64,000 nucleotides of DNA from Diabrotica undecimpunctata (GCF_040954645.1 NC_092809.1:128887914-128951913), one strand, 5' to 3'. Shown: positions 1 to 11,728, counted from the first letter of the stretch. Notes: generated by a model not told the origin, from the letters alone. Numbers and translations: made by a program.

Positions 1-974
1 TTCGGCATCGAAATTTCCTTTTATTTTTTCTTTCTTCCTATTTCTTACCATCTTGAGACAATCTGCAACAAAGAGAAACCCTTTTTAAATAACTAATAAT
101 AAATATATATAACTAAATAACTAAAAATATATAACTTTTAAGCACGTTATTTCAAAAAAAATGTGTCTATTTTTCATTGCGTTTGTCTGATAGTGCCCCA
201 TACCCTTTTGTCTGAAGATGTCCCACTCGATGTGTCCAGACTAAATGTAAAAATATAACCTAACAGTGCCATCAGTAACAAATGTGAATAGTACAGGTTA
301 TACAGCAATAAATGGACTTAAAACTGGTATACCCGGTTCACAATTTGTTGATAGCTCACTACAAGTTTAACCCTAATTAGAAAACTGAAATACAGAGAGG
401 ATAAGTAATACGATATAATAGTAAAAACAACCTAAAACTGACGGTTTAAGACGTTTTCGACTAACCCACCTTATATCTGAAGGAATACAATACCTTATAA
501 TCCTATTACGGGGGTATTTTGAATGGTTAGATATGAACGACCAGTGTCGTAGAGTATATGATTGAAACATTTATTTGAACTAAATAAATATATTTTTTAA
601 ATTGTACTTATGTAAATTGTATTTTTTAATAAAACTTATTTATTTTATTCAAAAATAAAAAGTTTGTAAAAATGTTATGTAACAGGGGTGAAAATAAAAG
701 AGAAAATATAGTATAATTTTTAATTGAAAGTATTGCATGCAAAAGAAACTTTTTATTTATTCTAAAAAATATTTCATTCTGCTTTTAAATTTTTCAAAAA
801 TGCTTTTTAGTTTTCTCAGGATTTGAAAAAAAAATGGATACATCTAAAACACATTGAACATTTTGACAGGCGCCATTTTGCGCATTTCCCCTTTAATACC
901 TTACGATTACAATTACTATTACTTACCTTATATAATTACAATTAGAAAACTATTCAAATTCAAAATAAATAGGA
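1..974. other. AT-rich non-coding flank
   Basis: I see no coding potential here beyond short chance frames. The stretch is AT-rich with poly-A and poly-T runs. A motif with tgtctgaag followed by a C-rich run at about 186-235 reappears in the same orientation at about 3169-3220, on the other side of the transposase relic. I could not make it into a terminal inverted repeat. Confidence 0.6.
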
Positions 975-2321
975 TCAACTTCGGAATCCGTCTTGAGGGT
1001 TAATAATTAGGTTAATAATCTCTACGGTCGCATCAATTATGTTATCAAGATCCCACATTTTTTGTTCTTCTTCTATTACATGTCTTACTGCATCTTTCCA
1101 GTTTTGTTTTGTAATATGTTATAAAGACTCGTATAACAATTCACGTACAACTTGTATTTTATATGACGTATTTTTTCTAGCCACATAACTTTTCATTTGT
1201 GCTCAAATGAGTTCAATTGGATTTATTTCGCAGTGGTAGAGTGGAAGTCTAAAGACTGTGATGTTTCGCCTTTCCGCCATTTTGTCAACTACGTATTTCT
1301 TGAACTTAGATTTGTGTTGCCGGGCAATTTTTAAAAGTTCTGCTTTTACCATTCCATCTTCGTAAGGCAGATACTTATTCCGCAGCCAGTCAAGAATATC
1401 CTGTTTCTTCCACGCATTCGTTAGAAGTCTTTCTACTAGTCGTGAATGATAAGGTGCATTATCTAATACTATAATTGAATTTGGTGGTATGTGTTCAATC
1501 ATTTGCTCAAAATACTCTTCGAAAACATCAGCTGTCATCTCCTCGTGATAGTCTTTTGTGCTTTTGGAATGAAATTCCAACAAACCATGCTTAACAAATC
1601 CTTTTTCACTGCCAATGTGAGAAATTATTAATCTACTGCCTTTACCAGAAGGTGGGGAGATACCAGTAGACCAACCTTCCATAAAGGCTTGCCAGGCAGC
1701 TTAATATATTTTTATCTGACCAAATTTTTTTTAGAGTATGACCTAAGTTTACCCACGTTTCATCCTGGTAGAAGATGGGCCTTCCTTGAGCCCGGAATTT
1801 TCGTATGGATCTTAGATAATTTCTTCTCCAACATATTATCTCCTCCCGGTCAATCAAAAGCGATTTTCGGTCTGATTTCTCCCACCGAAAATTTAATTCT
1901 TTTAAAACTTGCCACAATTTAGTTCGTCCGATATGAGGCAAATCCGGGTCGTCTCTAACTTCTTGTAAAATTTTGTTTAGGTTTGGTATTTCTTTTTTGA
2001 AAAAAAAATCCATGAATTTTCCTTCGAATACCATTTTTGGCAAATTCATCAATTTCAATAGGCTTTTTCCCTCTCTTTAAGTGTTCGTTTGTGTTTGGGT
2101 TAGCTATGCCGTGTTTTTTTCTTTCTGATAGGAACCTATATAAAGTTGACTCTCCTACGCCAGTCATGTTGGCACAACTTTCGACTATGTTGCGAACAGT
2201 GTTTGTGGGATTCTGACAGAGCATCGTGAACATTCAGGACAATAGTCTTCTCTCTTGGTGAATAGGCAGACTTACTGACTGTACGCAACAGTACCGGTGT
2301 AAAACTTGATGATGAAGCCAT
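975..2321 (-). pseudogene. Tc1/IS630-type DDE transposase, decayed
   Basis: This is the relic of a cut-and-paste transposase with a DDE_3 (RNase H-fold) catalytic domain. Reading the minus strand, an ATG at 2319-2321 opens an N-terminal region with the phrase YSPREKTIVLNV, followed by a helix-turn-helix-like part (GESTLYRFLSERKKHG), a second part holding the first catalytic Asp in IFYQDETWVN, the second Asp in VLDNAPYHSR, and the final Glu in HCEINPIELI. The pieces lie in at least three frames, so there are two or more frameshifts (around 2220 and 2000-1950). The codon after PIELI is TGA where the family normally has Trp. The frame then continues through the usual basic C-terminal tail, interrupted by a TAA, to a stop at 975-977. 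Terminal inverted repeats were not found, so the element ends are unknown. It encodes no intact protein. Confidence 0.85.
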
Positions 2322-3520
2322 CACAAACAATCCAACAAAACGAGCACGAGCGAAAGGTACGTAGTATATGTTCGTAGGTATATGGAATAAAAAATCACTC
2401 ACGCACTGCATATAATTCGCAAAAGAAATATTCGAGACGCTAATTACTGCCGTAGACGCGGAAACACCGACGAGCCGTAAATTACATGCGATCAAAAACG
2501 TACTAAACAAAAAAATTGTTTTCGTTCGTAATAACTTCACCCTTTCAAGTTAAGTTTCGAATATAATTATAATATTAAAAATCTGGGGAATTCCATCTTA
2601 ATTATCTTGCAACGAATAGTACCTTCGGATATGAATTCCAGGTTTTCTAGTAAAGTGATTAAACGCGAAGATTAGTATTGAAATATCCAAAGAGATAAGG
2701 TATTCTTATTTACAAAATTGTTAATGATTAAATTCTTATTTTTATTAATATAATATAATAAACAACATTAGTCGTGAAAGTTTTAATTGTTTTTTTGCTA
2801 AATATATTAGTATTAAAATATTATCAATATTATATATAACAGTATTAAAACATTATATTATTATTTAATGAATAAACACCTTAGGAACGCCTATGATTTA
2901 CGACCGTTTTATGAGTTTGATGCATATTTCGTGCTCTCAACAATTTGTGAACGAAGAATAGCAATGTTAATTATCCTAAGTTTTATCTTTTAATAAAAAA
3001 CTCATCTTACCTTCAATCCAAAAATTTGACTTTCAACCACCAAAAACTAACTTTTCACTTTATGACATGACCCCTTTACTGCACTGTTCTACAGACTGAA
3101 CTATAATAGTGTGAGTAGTAATGAAATGTTTTTATGTCAGTGTTGCCCACCCGAGTCCTTAAATTTACCTACAATATCAATGTCTGAAGCTGCCCCCTGT
3201 CTGAAGGAGCCCCCTTTACCCCTAAGTAGAGTAAGATAAAAAAAAAGTTGTCTTGTCATTCTGAATAATAATTCTACGATTTTTTTACTTTAATATACAG
3301 TATACACTATAGAATGTCTTTCTATTTAAATTTGTTAAGTAAATAATTGTAATTGCCAATATTACAGGAAGAATTTCCGCAAAAAGAAAGGAGTTCAATG
3401 ACTGATAAGAAGCGAAAACCCGTTCTTCACAGTATTTTCACCCTTGCATGCGTTTACTTTTTAAAAAGAAAACGCATCGACCAGGAGAATCAGTTAACTT
3501 CAAGCATAAGCGAGAAGCTC
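2322..3520. other. AT-rich non-coding stretch
   Basis: No gene or recognisable element is visible. The part at 2400-2490, just upstream of the transposase start, is less AT-rich and could be the old 5' leader of that element. The rest is poly-A/T rich. Confidence 0.5.
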
Positions 3521-3526
3521 TACTGC

Positions 3527-3640
3527 CTGACTTGACTGTGGCAAGTGCGACCTTGCCGAAACGTCGTCAAAATAATGGTTTTTATCAAAACCACAATTAT
3601 TCAACGCGGAGTCAAACCCGGAAAGCTACAAAAAGCATTC
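3527..3640 (+). other. Possible 3' end of a Penelope-like element with a ribozyme-like stem
   Basis: A 6-bp stem (ggcaag at 3540-3545 with cttgcc at 3552-3557) is followed directly by gaaac at 3558-3562, and tgact lies just before the stem. This resembles stem II and the GAAA core of a hammerhead ribozyme, which is known in Penelope-like elements, but the CUGAUGA box is not intact. The following sequence resembles what I remember of Penelope 3' ends. This is a weak call resting on arrangement only. Confidence 0.3.
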
Positions 3641-3718
3641 GTTTAATAAGTTTAATTTTTTTGTAGTTATTAAGTTTTTCGAAATTTTGCCTTTAGAGTT
3701 TATTCCAAGAGATATCTT

Positions 3719-5557
3719 GTGATAGTTTGGTTTGGGGTATATGCTACAGAACTTCAGGACATCATCAAGGACAGAAACAAGGCCAGAAGAGCATTCCAGA
3801 GGACCAGAAGGCAGGAATACAAGGAATACGGAGACACCCTATCCGAAGAAATAAGAGTAAGACTGAGAAGTCTTACTGAAAACCAGTGGCACAAAAACAT
3901 CAGGAAAGCTGAAGAAAACGAAGAAAACGCCTGGAAAATGCTGAAAGCCAAGAGAAGAGGAAAACAAAAGATACCACAAATTATGGACAACGAGGGAACA
4001 CATTTTGAAACTCAAGGAAAAGTAGATGCCATAGCAAGGAACATGGCAGCTATACACAGACAAAATCAGGACATGTCGGACCCAAGAACAAGAAGAGAAG
4101 TCGACTACGAATACAACAGGATAAAAAGAAGAAACGAATTCCAAGTAGAAGAAGAAAACTACCCCAGCCCATATGAAGTTGCAAGGATCATCAGGAAACT
4201 AAAAGGAAGCAGAGGACCAGGACCAGAAGGGATTCACAACATCACCCTAAAAGAACTCCCAAAGAAGATCATAGTGCAACTGCACTATATCTTCAAATTT
4301 TGCTTGGAAAAAGGACATTTTCCGAGCAACTGGAAACACGCCAAGATCATCCCACTTCTAAAACCGAAGAAAGATGGAAGAAGACCAGAAAGCTACAGGC
4401 CTATTTCTCTCCTAGAAACCATGGGAAAAATTCTGGAAAAGATCATCTACAAGAGACTGATGAAGCACACAGAAAGAAGAAGAATTATCCAAGAGGACCT
4501 ATTCGGATTCAGAAAAGGAAGAAACTGCGAACTACAGCTAGCAAGAATCATCAGCGACACCAAAATAAAATTCAACAGGAAACAAAGGACAGGGCTAGCC
4601 ATACTGGACATAGAAAAAGCATATGACACGGTTTGGAAAAAGGCACTAATCTTCAAGATGGACAAAGCTAGGCTACCACACTACCTCATCAACATCTGTG
4701 ACACTTATCTGTCCAACAGAACATTCCAAGTATCAGCGGACCAAAAGATGTCAGCAATCCAGGATATTCAGGAAGGAATGCCTCAGGGCAGCATTTTATC
4801 GCCAATTTTATATAACATTTTTGTTTCAGACCTACCTACAGATCCAAGAACTTCAACAGTTCTTTATGCAGACGACACAGCAGTGTATGCATCCGGAAAA
4901 GACAAAGGAAGAATAATCAGGGTTATAGAAAATCACTTAGACAAAATCACGAGATACACCGAAAAATGGAAGATAAAAATCAACGCCCAAAAGACGCAAT
5001 TCATAGTCTTCAGCCAGAGTTCGAGACCACCACGAAACCAAATCAGAATAGGAGGTAACAGGATCCAGGAAGAAGATTCAGTCAAGTACCTAGGAGTCCA
5101 CCTCGACAGAAGACTCAACTTCCGGGTGCATACACAAAAAACTAAGGTAAAAGCTAATGCAGCTAAAAAATTAATTCTCCCTTTAATTTTTAGGACCAGT
5201 CCACTGTCCAAGGCCAAGAAGATTCAGTTATACCAGGCCTATGTTAGATCGGTGATGCTGTATGCTGTACCAGTGTGGAGTTCCATAGCAGAGACACACT
5301 GGAGAAAATTAGAAGCGGATACATCATGCTACCGGATCATCGACGGAACATCATGGGAGAACAGAATCACGAATGTAACCATCAGAGAAAGGCTCCAGTA
5401 TACACCACTGAGGGAGGTGGCCGAGAAAAGGACCAGGTATTTCTTCCACCAGGCCACAAGAAGACTCCATAAGACCAGGGGCATCCTCGAGAATAACAGG
5501 AACCAGAGGATGCATAGAACTACCCATAGACTGATCGACCATCTGATCAGGGTATAG
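3719..5557 (+). CDS. Jockey LINE ORF2, partial: reverse transcriptase
   Basis: An open frame of 612 codons covering the linker, reverse transcriptase and C-terminal part of a jockey ORF2. RT motifs are in order: a lysine/arginine-rich linker (residues 10-130), fingers with SYRPISLLETMGKILEK, motif A in LAILDIEKAYDTVW, motif B in GMPQGSILSPILYNIF, the catalytic YADDTA, then VKYLGVHLDRRLNF and a C-terminal region with LYAVPVWSS. The endonuclease and the 5' half of ORF2 are missing. The ATG at 3719 and the first codons up to 3742 belong to the target site, not to the LINE: the element starts at 3743, so this Met is borrowed from flanking DNA. The stop at 5557 looks like the natural ORF2 end. It could make RT protein only if transcribed from a neighbouring promoter. 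Confidence 0.88.
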   Translation: MIVWFGVYATELQDIIKDRNKARRAFQRTRRQEYKEYGDTLSEEIRVRLRSLTENQWHKNIRKAEENEENAWKMLKAKRRGKQKIPQIMDNEGTHFETQGKVDAIARNMAAIHRQNQDMSDPRTRREVDYEYNRIKRRNEFQVEEENYPSPYEVARIIRKLKGSRGPGPEGIHNITLKELPKKIIVQLHYIFKFCLEKGHFPSNWKHAKIIPLLKPKKDGRRPESYRPISLLETMGKILEKIIYKRLMKHTERRRIIQEDLFGFRKGRNCELQLARIISDTKIKFNRKQRTGLAILDIEKAYDTVWKKALIFKMDKARLPHYLINICDTYLSNRTFQVSADQKMSAIQDIQEGMPQGSILSPILYNIFVSDLPTDPRTSTVLYADDTAVYASGKDKGRIIRVIENHLDKITRYTEKWKIKINAQKTQFIVFSQSSRPPRNQIRIGGNRIQEEDSVKYLGVHLDRRLNFRVHTQKTKVKANAAKKLILPLIFRTSPLSKAKKIQLYQAYVRSVMLYAVPVWSSIAETHWRKLEADTSCYRIIDGTSWENRITNVTIRERLQYTPLREVAEKRTRYFFHQATRRLHKTRGILENNRNQRMHRTTHRLIDHLIRV

Positions 5558-5799
5558 CCGGATGGTTGCCGGAAAACAGCCAAGCAGGGAAGTAGGTACG
5601 GTGCCTTAAATTAGTACCTACAGAAGAAGACGAGGATAAATCCACACAAAGAAGTCCAGGATGCCGAGAGGTCAAATCATCAAGAATCTGGCGGTGCAAG
5701 AGCGGGATCCCGAAGAAAGAAGGCAATAATAAATGAAATATTTAATGAAATGTCAAATTATTATTAGGCAATAAACGTTTTTATTTTTATTTTTATTTA
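3743..5799 (+). mobile_element. 5'-truncated jockey-clade LINE with 12-bp TSD
   Basis: A non-LTR retrotransposon copy bounded by the perfect duplication tttggggtatat at 3731-3742 and 5800-5811. The copy begins inside ORF2, after the endonuclease, so it is 5'-truncated, the usual result of incomplete target-primed reverse transcription. The 3' untranslated part (5558-5770) ends in aataaacg followed by a tail of TTTTTA-like units at 5778-5799. The RT frame is still open, which argues for a fairly recent insertion. Confidence 0.9.
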
Positions 5800-5811
5800 T
5801 TTGGGGTATAT

Positions 5812-6439
5812 TTATTTTGTAAATTACGACCTCCAAATTGCTATTAATATCTAAAACTTCTGATTGGTATATTTCTGGTACAATTAAAATAAGATAATGG
5901 ACTTTGAGATAAAGGTGGTCAACTGTTAGTGAAAACGTTGCTATGATGCGGTACTACTTTATTTCAACGTAGTAAAATAACAACGAGGAATATTGCACAC
6001 CTTCTACTACACAAAGTATTTTACTTTTTTTTAACTTTTTTTGTGAAATTATTTTATTTGCTTTCAATACAGTAAACTATTTAATGCATATTTAGTAACC
6101 CAATTGATGTTAATCCGATATATTTGTAACTTATATACCAATACCCGAAAATTGTCAAAAGTTCTACTTTTAGCGAGGTCTTTGACTTATCATTTGTTTA
6201 TACTAAATGATATAACCTTAATTCAGGTGAGATCATCTGACAAATTTAGGTAATCCAACGAGATCGAGAGAGAAGGAAAGACCTTTCTCTTATTTGTTAT
6301 TCACAGATTCTGTTGTGTTAACTTATTATCAACAAGATTCTAAAATTTGTTCGCTTCGTATGAATAATTTTCAGTATAAATAAGGTTATTCGTATAACAA
6401 TGTAAGAAATATTTCAGTGGGATTACTGTTTTACATATT

Positions 6440-6442
<3 letters not shown>
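5812..6442. other. Non-coding stretch
   Basis: No coding region or recognised element. The first bases continue the pre-insertion target of the jockey copy. Confidence 0.5.

Positions 6443-6505
<63 letters not shown>
6443..6505. repeat. (TA)n microsatellite
   Basis: An uninterrupted run of about 31 TA units, seen directly. Confidence 0.97.
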
Positions 6506-6511
<6 letters not shown>

Positions 6512-7739
6512 GTTTCATTTTATCAATCAAAGATAGAATAAAAATTTTATTTTGTTATGGAACGCGGGCACATAAATTTGCAACGCCCTGTACATCGATT
6601 TGTAAATATTTGTTAGAAGTTAGCTTTAAGCAGTGGGTTTATCCATAATGAGTTTTACCCTTGTAGCGTTGTAACTGCTACATTGCCTGCTTTCTTTCTT
6701 ATGTTAATATATTTCGTTAATTCTATTCTCCAATTTCCATATCTTCTGTCATAATTTATATTCTTCTATATCCTCCATTGTATCTCTTATTTTTCTATAT
6801 ATTTTCTCAGATATAGATTGTATCAGAATTATGTCGTTACTTAATTCAGTCATTATTCTCTTTTGAGTCTAATTGAGTCATTTTTACTGGTATTTGGTAT
6901 AAAAACCAGTTGGCGTCCAATTCTATCTTCTTTATATATATATTTCAGTATCTACCTTTCCTATTTTCTTAATAATCATCATTTTTATCTTTTAGTCAAG
7001 TTTCTAAAGAATGAATTTTATTTTAATCTCTATTTCTGTTACTTTGGAACGAGAGGTGCCATCTTTATTCTCTGTTTAGTTTAATGCTAGTGACATTGTT
7101 ATTGCATTGTTGGTTAACTGTCTGTCAAAGACTCCTTTGTGTTGACATTTCCCCCTTCCCGTTCGATACAAAAGTCGATATAATGGCTTCTATTTCTAAA
7201 AATATGGATTTTCTTCATGACTTCTGTAAAAGTACAATAACCAATTGTTGTGTCGTCTTCTGATTAGGAGTCAACCTCCGGGATACATTTCTCAGGTGAG
7301 GGTCAAATTCTATTAACATCCAGAAGACCAACCGGCCTGAGAATGGCACTATCATTCCGATAGGAGAGTTGACTCCGGGGCAAGAAAATCCACAGCTAAC
7401 AACATGGCTTGCAAACAACCATAGCAGAAAAGACCAGGATAAAACCTAGGATTTGGTGACAAACATTTTTCTTTACTATAATGTAACACTGTAGCAAGAA
7501 GTCAAATAATTTTTATTTAAATTCAATATCATATTTAAACATGTATTTTTCTGTCATTTTTTTTTAATATTTTAATAAACATGTGTTAATTTAACTGTGT
7601 ATTGTTTCTTCTTTTTACTTGTTTGCGTGTGTTGCTCCAGAGTAGGCCATATTCACGTCCTGAGTGAGCTAGCCAGGGAGTGTTTCGTATAACGTCTAAT
7701 GTAGCAATTTTGCAATTGATACATTAGGGGTTATGACGT
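6506..7739. other. Non-coding stretch, one unrecognised moderately GC-rich patch
   Basis: No gene recognised. The patch at about 7215-7440 is less AT-rich than its surroundings and gives a 67-codon minus-strand frame whose product I do not recognise; it may be a piece of an old retroelement. Confidence 0.4.
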
Positions 7740-7965
7740 TAAAAATTGGTCCCAACGGGAAACGATTTGTCGCTCCAACGTTGTTAGTGATGTTAGTCGG
7801 GTTGTAGCAGCAAACCAAGGTTTGCGGTTACAAGTTGACAACAGCAGCTCAACGTTGGGATGTTACAAATTGAGCCTCGAAGGGTTACAAATTGGCACCC
7901 ACTGAATATTCGTTGGCACGTCATAGATTGACATCCAATGAATGTTCGTTGGAACGTTACACCCT
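7740..7965. repeat. Diverged 35-36-bp tandem repeat with primer-site-like core
   Basis: Two clear 36-bp units stand at 7884-7919 and 7920-7955. Both follow the pattern g-t-(t/c)-a-(c/t)-a-a/g-a-t-t-g-(g/a)-c-a, then a ccca/tcca core, then gaat(a/g)ttcgttgg(c/a)ac. A partial unit follows at 7956, and more diverged units (ttacaaattgag at about 7863, ttacaagttgac at about 7829, aaattggtcccaacg at about 7743) precede them. The core attggcaccca resembles the start of an LTR-element primer binding site, so this may be an expanded retroelement leader, but no LTR pair was found. Confidence 0.6.
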
Positions 7966-9850
7966 GAAGGACTGAAAAACATTAGTAAATGCTTAAATGT
8001 AAATAGACAATTGTTTCCCGGTATTTGTAGATGTTATATTTTAAAAGCCTTTGGTTTTGTTTCACTGGAATGGCCAAAGCCACCAGGTAGATATTGTATT
8101 TAGAAAGTATAAGATAAAACCGTTATCATTTTCAAAGAAAGTTGTTTAGAAGCGATGCTTGGGTTTTTCTGATGTAAAATAAGAGGAGGAATATAGGAAT
8201 TTTCTGATTGGTTAGCGAGTTTGGAATGGGCATGAAAGAGAGTGAATCTTTTAAAAGTTTGGAGTAGAAAAGATTATTATGGGATGGTGATCCGAAAGAA
8301 GCAGTTAAAGTTTTGTGTAGTCAGTTAAGAAGCAAGTGCCAGTGGTGTTAATAGTTAGAAGTGGGTGGCTGAAATGTGGAACGAGAGATAGGTCAAAGTT
8401 GAGAAGTCGAATACCTCCTTGATTCTATAAAGTACAAGTGAGTAAGTCACAAGAACTATAACTATTAAAAATATTTGCGACACCAAGTAAAAAAAATACT
8501 TGGGTTTCAGAAGATTGTTAGTATATGAAAGAGAGGAGAGAATTTTGGAGTTTGTTGAACGAGTACTGGTAAAAGAGGCCTGCTCGTGTTTTGGAGAAAG
8601 AGTTGATGGTATGCTGACAGGTTGATACTTAGAACGGAGAAGGCTTTGATTATTAGCCCAACATAACCAACAAGGAGGAGCTGTTTTGGTCGAAAGGAAA
8701 CATCGTGTGTGTGAATTAAAAGGTCAGTCAATAATTTTTGAGACAGAATTTTTTTTTGTATGTTTCAAATAAAAAATTCTATACCATCAGAAGATCAAAA
8801 ATTATCGCTTTTTTAATATACCATAAATTTTATAATAAAAGTTTTTTTTAAGAGAAATTAAATTATTATTTAAAAAAAAAACGACGATATTACCGGTTGC
8901 AAAGTTCCGTCACTGCTAAAAAAAAAGTGAAAAAACAATGAAAAAGACAAAAATGGAGATATAATAAATTGAATTATTCTGAAATATTACTGTCGTGAAA
9001 TAACAGACTGGGATGGTACATATTTTATCTTAGAAATCGCTAATGATAAGATTAATTTTTGTTTGTTCTTGGCGAGAAAGAAATGATATAAAAATTATTC
9101 AATACTTTTTTATCCAAATGTACAAAGTCCTTGCCTTCTATATTAGTATATTTGAAATATTCTTGGGCTTTAATTTAATAAGGTGGTCATCAAAAATTAA
9201 CAAAGGATCTTATTTGTAGTGAATCGTGAATCTGACAACGTTAATATTAACTTTAAACAACGAACGATACAAAATTTTATGAAGAATCAAGTCTGAAGTG
9301 TTCCAGATAATGAAGAGTTCATTAAACTTCAGTCGTAACACATTCTCTTTAGCACTTCATCGTCATCGGCATTGCCATCGTCGAAGAAATATTTTGCGAT
9401 TACAAAGAGCAAAGAACGAGGTCTCAAAAATTCCATGACGCTTCTTCGGTAGCCTGTCAATCATTCGAGGAAGTAAGGAAAGTTAGGAAAATTGTATGAT
9501 ATTGTGTATGTATGGTATTGAGTTTACACATGGTTTGTGCCGAGAGAAAATTTAAAAAAATTCCTATTCGACGTAAAATACTACAAAGAGAGGTTAATTG
9601 GTATAGCCGCAGAAATTTTTAATTTATCAGAAATCAAGTTATCAGGTATAAAGCTATGCTATACTATTGTTGAATTTCCGAAATGGAAATCTAAATGGCA
9701 GTAACTTTCCAGTAGACAATAAAGAAAACTTGTAACGTTATAAACGTCACATGTTTTTTATTTTGCTTCAGTAAAGGGGCTGCACCGGTCGGCCGGATTT
9801 TTTTGAAGTGCCCCATCTTATATTCTTATGTGTTATGGAAAAAAAAATTT
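7966..9850. other. Non-coding stretch of unknown origin
   Basis: The part at 7966-8740 is moderately purine-rich and could be the rest of an LTR or leader that goes with the tandem repeat at 7740. From 8740 on it is AT-rich. No protein-like frame is convincing. Confidence 0.4.
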
Positions 9851-10225
9851 CTTCTTCTTTTTCTTCCTCTTTATAAGCAATTGTGCTTGTTCATTTGTGG
9901 ATTAAACCTCTATGGAAGGTTGTCACTCCATCTTTTGCGCGGTCGTCCGATACTTCTTCTGCCGAGTGGTGACTTATCCCTTGCTATTTTGACGACACGG
10001 GTCTCCTCCATTCTGCTTCTGCGGTTATACCGATTTTTTTTCTATTTTGTGTCCATTCGTTTATACACTGTAGGTTACATTTTCTTCTAATGTCTTCCTT
10101 TTTTTCGATCTCTCAGCGTATTTCCTCTAATTCTTCTTAGTACTCCCAACTCTGCCGTTTCCAGTAACCTTTGCATTGTGGCTGTGTCGGGTCTTGTTTC
10201 TGAGGCATATGTCAGTATTGGTCTT

Positions 10226-10632
10226 CTTCTTCTTCAGGTACCATCTCCGCTACGGAGGTTGGCAATCATAGCTATTTTAATTTTTGAGGCAGTAGCTCTA
10301 AAAAGTTGTTTTGAGCTGCATCCAAACCATTCTCTCAGGTTCTTGAGCCATGAAATTCGTCTTCTTCCGATGCTTCTTCTGCCATCTATCTTTCCTTGCA
10401 TTATGAGTCGCAGGATGCCATACTTCTCGACCCGCATCACATGTCTGAGATACTGTAGCTTTCTTACTTTAATTGTAAGTTCAACTTCCTTCTCTTTACC
10501 TATTCTTCTCAGTACTTCATTGTTCGTAACTCTATCTACCCAGGAAACCCTCATAATTCTTCTATAGGTCCACATTTCAAAGGCGTTAAGTCGTCTCATT
10601 GTGTCTAGATTTAACGTCCATGATCCATGAAA
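10226..10632 (-). mobile_element. Nested LINE family A 3' end, TSD agtattggtctt
   Basis: A 5'-truncated RTE-type copy of about 407 bp inserted in LINE B. The 12-bp TSD is at 10214-10225 and 10633-10644; its last three bases merge with the (ctt)n tail. The whole insert is one open minus-strand frame ending at 10234, encoding the C-terminal region typical of RTE ORF2: AFEMWTYRRIMRVSW, then GRRSIGRRRISWLKNL, then LFRATASKIKIAM. The 3' end ggtacctgaagaagaagaaga is the same as in other A copies. The uninterrupted target is visible in LINE B copy 3 at about 63826-63862. Confidence 0.92.
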
Positions 10633-10778
10633 AGTATTGGTCTTACACTTGCTTTATAAATTCTTGACGTCATCTCAGTGTTAATGTGCCTGTTTCGCAT
10701 ATAGTGTTATTAAGGCATCCTGTCAGTCTATTTGCTTTTTTTACTTGATCTCTCACTTGCTTGTCCAGGTCTCCATAG

Positions 10779-11728
10779 CTAGACAGTGTATTTTATTTTC
10801 ATTACTTGTTCAATACTGATGCCATCAATTCCTATTTTACATATGGATGGTTCTTTGCTGATTACTATTGTTTTAGTTTTCTGAGATGAGATTGTCATAT
10901 TAAATTCTTTTGCTCTTATGTTAAATCTGTGGACCAGTCTTTGCAGACTATCTTCATCTTGAGCTATCAATATTGCATCGTCTGCGTAACAGAGTATTTT
11001 TATTTCTTTGTTTCCCATTTTGTATCATCTTCCTTTGTTAACGCTTTTGATGATTTCGTCCATGATCAAATTGAAGAGCACGGGACTCAACGAATCCCCT
11101 TGTCTTATTCCGCTGCCTATTGCTATAGGTTCTGTAAGTTGTCCATCTATTCTGACTTCCATTTTGTTGTTTTGGTAGATGTTTTCGATAGTTTTTATAA
11201 TATTTAGGGGAACTGCTCTATTATACAGAAGATGGATTACATCTTTGAGTCTTACTTTGCCAAACGCTTTCTTTAGGTCAATCAGATACAGAAATGCTGG
11301 TCTATTATACTCTAGTGATTTCTCAGTAATTTGCTTTATAACGAATATTGCATCTGTACACGGTCTTCCACTACGAAAACCCTGTTGTTCATCTGCTAAA
11401 CGTATCCTCTGATTTATTAGTATTTGTAAAATTTTTGTTTTAAGTTTTAGCGTGGTATTTAACCAGTTTATACTTTTGTAGTTTTCTGGCTGTTTTTATC
11501 TCCTTTTTTGAATAGTAGAATTAATTCGCTCGTTCTCCATTCATCCGGTATTTTATTGTGTTTTATAATTTTATTAATTAATGTTGTTAGTTGTTCTGTC
11601 ATTGCTGCTCCACAATATTTTAGTAATTCGTTTATTAAGTTTGATATCCCGTCTTTACCTGCTGCTTTTCTGTTCTTCAGATTTTCAAGTATTTTCCAAA
11701 CTTCCTGTACTTTTATAAACTTGTTCAT
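10779..11728 (-). pseudogene. LINE B copy 1 reverse transcriptase core
   Basis: The RT core of the B copy. Reading the minus strand, 11728 opens with the fingers region (NRKAAGKDGISNLINELLKY), then EWRTSELILLFKKGD, then after a frame change DEQQGFRSGRPCTDAIFV, motif A in LIDLKKAFGKV, motif B in GIRQGDSLSPVLFNL and, after a frameshift near 11030, the catalytic CYADDAILIA. All catalytic boxes are readable but lie in different frames, so no active enzyme can be made. The thumb region ends with KKTKCM-like sequence (here QKTKTIVIS). The upstream linker frames (11685-11915) belong to the same ORF. Confidence 0.85.

Noticed and set aside
176..3230. Repeated tgtctgaag motif on both sides of the Tc1-type relic as terminal inverted repeats
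   Set aside because: The two copies are in the same orientation and do not align as inverted repeats.
6443..6505. TA run as promoter or origin
   Set aside because: A simple microsatellite with no gene near it.
7891..7905. attggcaccca as a true primer binding site of an LTR element
   Set aside because: No LTR pair or gag/pol frame lies near; kept only as a resemblance.
7740..7965. CRISPR-like array
   Set aside because: Units are contiguous without unique spacers, and the context is eukaryotic.
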